Assembly (NCBI GenBank): GCA_002068815.1
Contig: MWAC01000292.1
Coordinates: forward strand, 1 to 9,291
Direction of reading: 5' to 3'
DNA length: 9,291 bases
Origin: Firmicutes bacterium ADurb.Bin467
Lineage (GTDB): Bacteria > Bacillota > Clostridia > Christensenellales > Aristaeellaceae
Part shown: positions 7,142-9,291 of the stretch, piece after piece
How positions within the stretch are numbered: position 1 is the first letter of the stretch
Layout of the letters: each line of letters begins with the position of its first letter
Program-made: the position numbers and the translations under genes
Notes under the pieces: generated by a model
Told to the model about the DNA's origin: nothing
Seen by the model: the letters and a program-made list of their open reading frames with translations, nothing else
Databases searched by the model: none

Positions 7142-8800
7142 ATGAAAATCCTGTTTGCCGCAAGCGAATGCGCGCCGTTTGTCAAGACCGGCGGGCTCGC
7201 CGACGTCGTGGGCGCGCTTCCCAGGCGGATCCTTGACGAGGGGGCGGACGTGCGCGTGATCCTTCCGATGTACTCCGCCATCGACATGCGCTGGCGCGAG
7301 AAGATGGAGCATGTGCTGTTTTTCTACGTCAACCTCGGCTGGCGACGGCAGTATGTCGGCATCGAGCGGCTCGTCGTCGACGGCATCCCCTATTACTTCG
7401 TCGACAACGAGCAGTACTTCGGCCGCAACTACATCTACGGCTTCGGCGCGGACGAGGGCGAGCGGTTCGCGTTCTTCTGCCGCGCGGTGCTCGAGTGCCT
7501 GCCGCTGATCGACTTCGTGCCGGACGTCATCCACTGCCACGACTGGCAGACGGGGCTGATCCCGGCGCTGATGAACATCCAGTACAAAAAGCTCGAGAAG
7601 TACAGGAACATCCGGACGGTGTTCACGATCCACAACCTGCAGTACCAGGGGCTGTTCCAGATCGAGGACATCGAGGAGATGCTGTCCTTGGGGACGCTCG
7701 CCTACACGAAGGACAGCCTCGAGTTCTACGGCATGTGCTCCCTGATCAAGGGCGGCATCGTGTTCTCCGACCGCGTGACGACCGTGAGCCCGACCTACGC
7801 CGAGGAGATTCAGACCGCCTACTACGGCGAGCGGCTCGACGGGCTCTTGCGCGCGCGCGCCGGCGAGCTCTCGGGGATATTGAACGGCATAGACGTCGAC
7901 GAGTACAACCCCGAGACCGACCCGTCGATCTTCGCCAACTACACGCCCGACAGCTTCGAAAAAAAGGCCGCGAACAAGCAGCAGTTGAAGCGGCAGCTCG
8001 GGCTGCGCGAGGACGCCGACGCGCCGCTGATCGCGATGGTCACGCGCATGAGCGGGCAGAAGGGGCTCGACCTCGTCGAGCGCGTGCTCGGGGAGATCAT
8101 GTCTACCGGCGCGCAGATGGCCGTGCTCGGCATGGGCGAGAGCCGCTACGAGGATTTGTTCAACTGGGCGCAGTGGAAGTACGACGGCCAGCTCTCCGCG
8201 ACCTTCCAGATGAACCACGAGCTCGCGCACCGCATCTACGCCGGCGCGGACATGTTTTTGATGCCCTCGATGTTCGAGCCGTGCGGGCTCTCGCAGATGA
8301 TCTCGCTGCGCTACGGCACGCTGCCGATCGCGCGCGAGACGGGCGGGCTGCGCGACACCGTGTTCTCCTACAACGAGTTCACCGGCGAGGGCAACGGATT
8401 CACGTTCCTGAACTACAACGCGCACGACATGCTGCACGTGATCGAGCGCGCGATCGCCGTCTATCGCGACCAGCCGGACGTGTGGAAGATGCTCGCAAAG
8501 CGCGCGATGATGGGCAACTACGGCTGGGACCAGTCCGCGAAGCGGTATGTGGAGCTCTATAGGGAGCTCGCGCAGCCGGAGGAGGCGGAGAAGCCCATCC
8601 GAAAGCCCCGGGCGAAGAAGGCAGTCCCGGAGCGGCAACCTGCGCCGGAGCCCGTGCCGGAACCGAAGCCCGCGAGAAAGCCCCGGGCGAAGAAGGCAGT
8701 CCCGGAGCAGCAGCCCGCGCCGGAGCCCGCGCCGGTCGAAAAGCCCAAGAGAAAGCCCCGGGCGAAGAAGGCCGCGCCGGAGCAGAAGCCCGAGGTCTAG
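7142..8800 (+). CDS. glgA: Glycogen synthase (ADP-glucose) with a repetitive basic C-terminal tail
   Basis: GlgA is a GT5-family glycosyltransferase that transfers glucose from ADP-glucose to the non-reducing end of an alpha-1,4-glucan. The N-terminal Rossmann domain (1 to about 245) has KTGGLADV (15-22), the ADP-glucose-binding loop, then HCHDW (131-135) and FTIHNLQYQG (161-170). The C-terminal domain has LNGIDVDEYNP (247-257), RMSGQKGLD (302-310), FEPCGLSQ (378-385) with the catalytic glutamate E379, and ETGGLRDTV (399-407). The start follows a perfect ribosome binding site, and MKILFAASECAPFVKTGG is the canonical N-terminus. The enzyme core ends at about residue 478, which is full family length. 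About 74 extra residues follow, containing 25-residue units at 487-511, 512-536 and 537-552 (the last truncated by the stop). Each unit begins RKPRAKKA. The tail is rich in Lys, Arg, Pro, Ala and Glu, has no hydrophobic core and is probably disordered. Function of the tail is unknown. Confidence 0.95.
   Translation: MKILFAASECAPFVKTGGLADVVGALPRRILDEGADVRVILPMYSAIDMRWREKMEHVLFFYVNLGWRRQYVGIERLVVDGIPYYFVDNEQYFGRNYIYGFGADEGERFAFFCRAVLECLPLIDFVPDVIHCHDWQTGLIPALMNIQYKKLEKYRNIRTVFTIHNLQYQGLFQIEDIEEMLSLGTLAYTKDSLEFYGMCSLIKGGIVFSDRVTTVSPTYAEEIQTAYYGERLDGLLRARAGELSGILNGIDVDEYNPETDPSIFANYTPDSFEKKAANKQQLKRQLGLREDADAPLIAMVTRMSGQKGLDLVERVLGEIMSTGAQMAVLGMGESRYEDLFNWAQWKYDGQLSATFQMNHELAHRIYAGADMFLMPSMFEPCGLSQMISLRYGTLPIARETGGLRDTVFSYNEFTGEGNGFTFLNYNAHDMLHVIERAIAVYRDQPDVWKMLAKRAMMGNYGWDQSAKRYVELYRELAQPEEAEKPIRKPRAKKAVPERQPAPEPVPEPKPARKPRAKKAVPEQQPAPEPAPVEKPKRKPRAKKAAPEQKPEV
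8601..8800 (+). repeat. 75-bp in-frame tandem repeat at the 3' end of glgA (2.67 copies)
   Basis: Units begin at 8601, 8676 and 8751, exactly 75 bases (25 codons) apart; the third ends at the stop codon. Units 1 and 2 share their first 33 bases without a change, and units 2 and 3 share the first 22. Less exact similarity (AAGCCC before each unit) extends the period leftward to about 8589. The period being a multiple of three and the frame staying open show it is coding sequence amplified by duplication, not an intergenic repeat. Confidence 0.9.
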
Positions 8801-8814
8801 CCCCCAAAAACGAT

Positions 8815-8852
8815 CCGCCCCCCAGAAATCGCTTCTGAGGGGCGGGTTTTTT
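8815..8852 (+). terminator. Strong intrinsic terminator of the glg operon, probably bidirectional
   Basis: CCGCCCC (8815-8821) pairs with GGGGCGG (8839-8845). One C/A mismatch follows, then CAGAA (8823-8827) pairs with TTCTG (8833-8837) around a 5-base loop. GTTTTTT follows directly (8846-8852). On the minus strand the same stem is followed within a few bases by TTTTT (complement of A run 8806-8810), so it can also stop transcription from the convergent gene, whose stop codon is only two bases away from the T run. Confidence 0.9.
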
Positions 8853-8853
8853 G

Positions 8854-9291
8854 TCAGTTGCCGGGCACGATCGGAATCTCGACCGTCTCGTAGCACTCCT
8901 CGGTCCCGGAGTTGTAGGCGCGCAGCGTCAGCGAGGTAGGGAGTTCCTTCATCGCGGCCAGGGAATCTCCCTCGGTATAGCCGCCTTCGGATTCGGTGAC
9001 CGAGCCCCCGGCCGCCGCGCCGCCGGCCATCGGTTCGCCGCTTTCGTCGAGGAACTCGAACCACAGACCGCCGTCGAGCGCGTCGAATGCCGCTTTATCG
9101 ACCACGGTGTAGTGAAGCCGGTAGTACAGCCCCATCGCCGTGGCGTTCAGTTCAACCGAATCCACGCGCACGCCGCAGCTCGGGAAGTCCGCCGTGCCCG
9201 CGCTCTTGCCCGCGGCCAGCATCTCGGCCTTTTCCAGTGCGAAGGTCAGCTTCGCCCTGCGCACGTCCGCCTTGAAGTCCGTGGAATCGGC
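8854..9291 (-). CDS. Unrecognised protein, C-terminal part, truncated by window edge
   Basis: The frame is open from the right edge to TGA at 8854-8856, giving 145 visible residues. A GTG at 9264 could be a start, but the codons upstream (encoding ADSTDFKADV) read on naturally and no ribosome binding site is seen before the GTG, so the gene most likely begins outside the window. The visible part has alternating beta-type stretches: VRRAKLTFALEKAEMLAAG, then CGVRVDSVELNATAMGLYYR, then LWFEFLDESGEPMAGG, a Gly/Ser/Glu-rich turn, and LPTSLTLRAYNSG followed by ETVEIPIVPGN at the end. This beta-sandwich pattern loosely resembles the C-terminal domains of DUF4179/DUF5643-type anti-sigma or surface proteins of Bacillota, which is a guess from pattern only. 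No membrane segment or signal peptide is in the visible part. It converges on glgA and shares its terminator. Function unknown. Confidence 0.75.
   Translation of the reverse strand, partial: ADSTDFKADVRRAKLTFALEKAEMLAAGKSAGTADFPSCGVRVDSVELNATAMGLYYRLHYTVVDKAAFDALDGGLWFEFLDESGEPMAGGAAAGGSVTESEGGYTEGDSLAAMKELPTSLTLRAYNSGTEECYETVEIPIVPGN

Noticed and set aside
8601..8800. The 75-bp repeat as a CRISPR array or intergenic satellite
   Set aside because: There are no repeat-spacer alternations of the usual size, the units are contiguous and in frame with glgA, and the reading frame stays open to the stop codon.

Overview
The window is GC-rich bacterial DNA, densely coding and mostly on the + strand. 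It carries two well-known modules, plus a housekeeping gene between them and the start of an unrelated gene at the right edge. A bacterial V/A-type ATPase in place of the F-type, together with a GlgC-GlgD pair (GlgD is typical of Bacillota) and strong AAGGAGG ribosome binding sites, points to a high-GC member of the Bacillota, most likely an anaerobic Clostridia-type lineage. This placement is inferred from gene content and was not checked by a search.

Layout. Positions 1-3637 hold the end of a V-type ATP synthase operon: subunit A (its start lies outside the window), B and D. They are packed with 1 and 0 bases between them, so they are almost certainly co-transcribed and translationally coupled. 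Positions 3638-3778 hold a hairpin resembling a weak terminator and a possible 27-codon leader ORF. The 16S rRNA dimethyltransferase gene ksgA/rsmA follows (3779-4621), and a strong hairpin overlaps its stop codon. Positions 4622-4771 are a small AT-rich island with a consensus TATAAT box and several short dyads, interpreted as the promoter region of the glycogen operon. Positions 4772-8800 hold glgC, glgD and glgA. Their junctions are a 4-base ATGA overlap and a 25-base gap with a perfect ribosome binding site. A strong terminator at 8815-8852 closes the operon and probably also serves the convergent gene. From 8854 to the right edge runs the 3' part of a minus-strand gene for an unrecognised protein.

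How the genes work together. The V-ATPase subunits build the catalytic head (A3B3) and central rotor shaft (D), which couple ATP to H+ or Na+ movement. GlgC makes ADP-glucose from glucose-1-phosphate and ATP. GlgD is a GlgC paralogue with degraded catalytic motifs that probably acts as a regulatory partner. GlgA polymerises ADP-glucose into alpha-1,4-glucan. The branching enzyme and phosphorylase are not in the window.

No clearly new system is visible. The most unusual element is a C-terminal extension on GlgA, made of an exact 25-residue (75-bp) tandem repeat rich in Lys, Arg, Pro, Ala and Glu, in a family that normally ends near residue 480.
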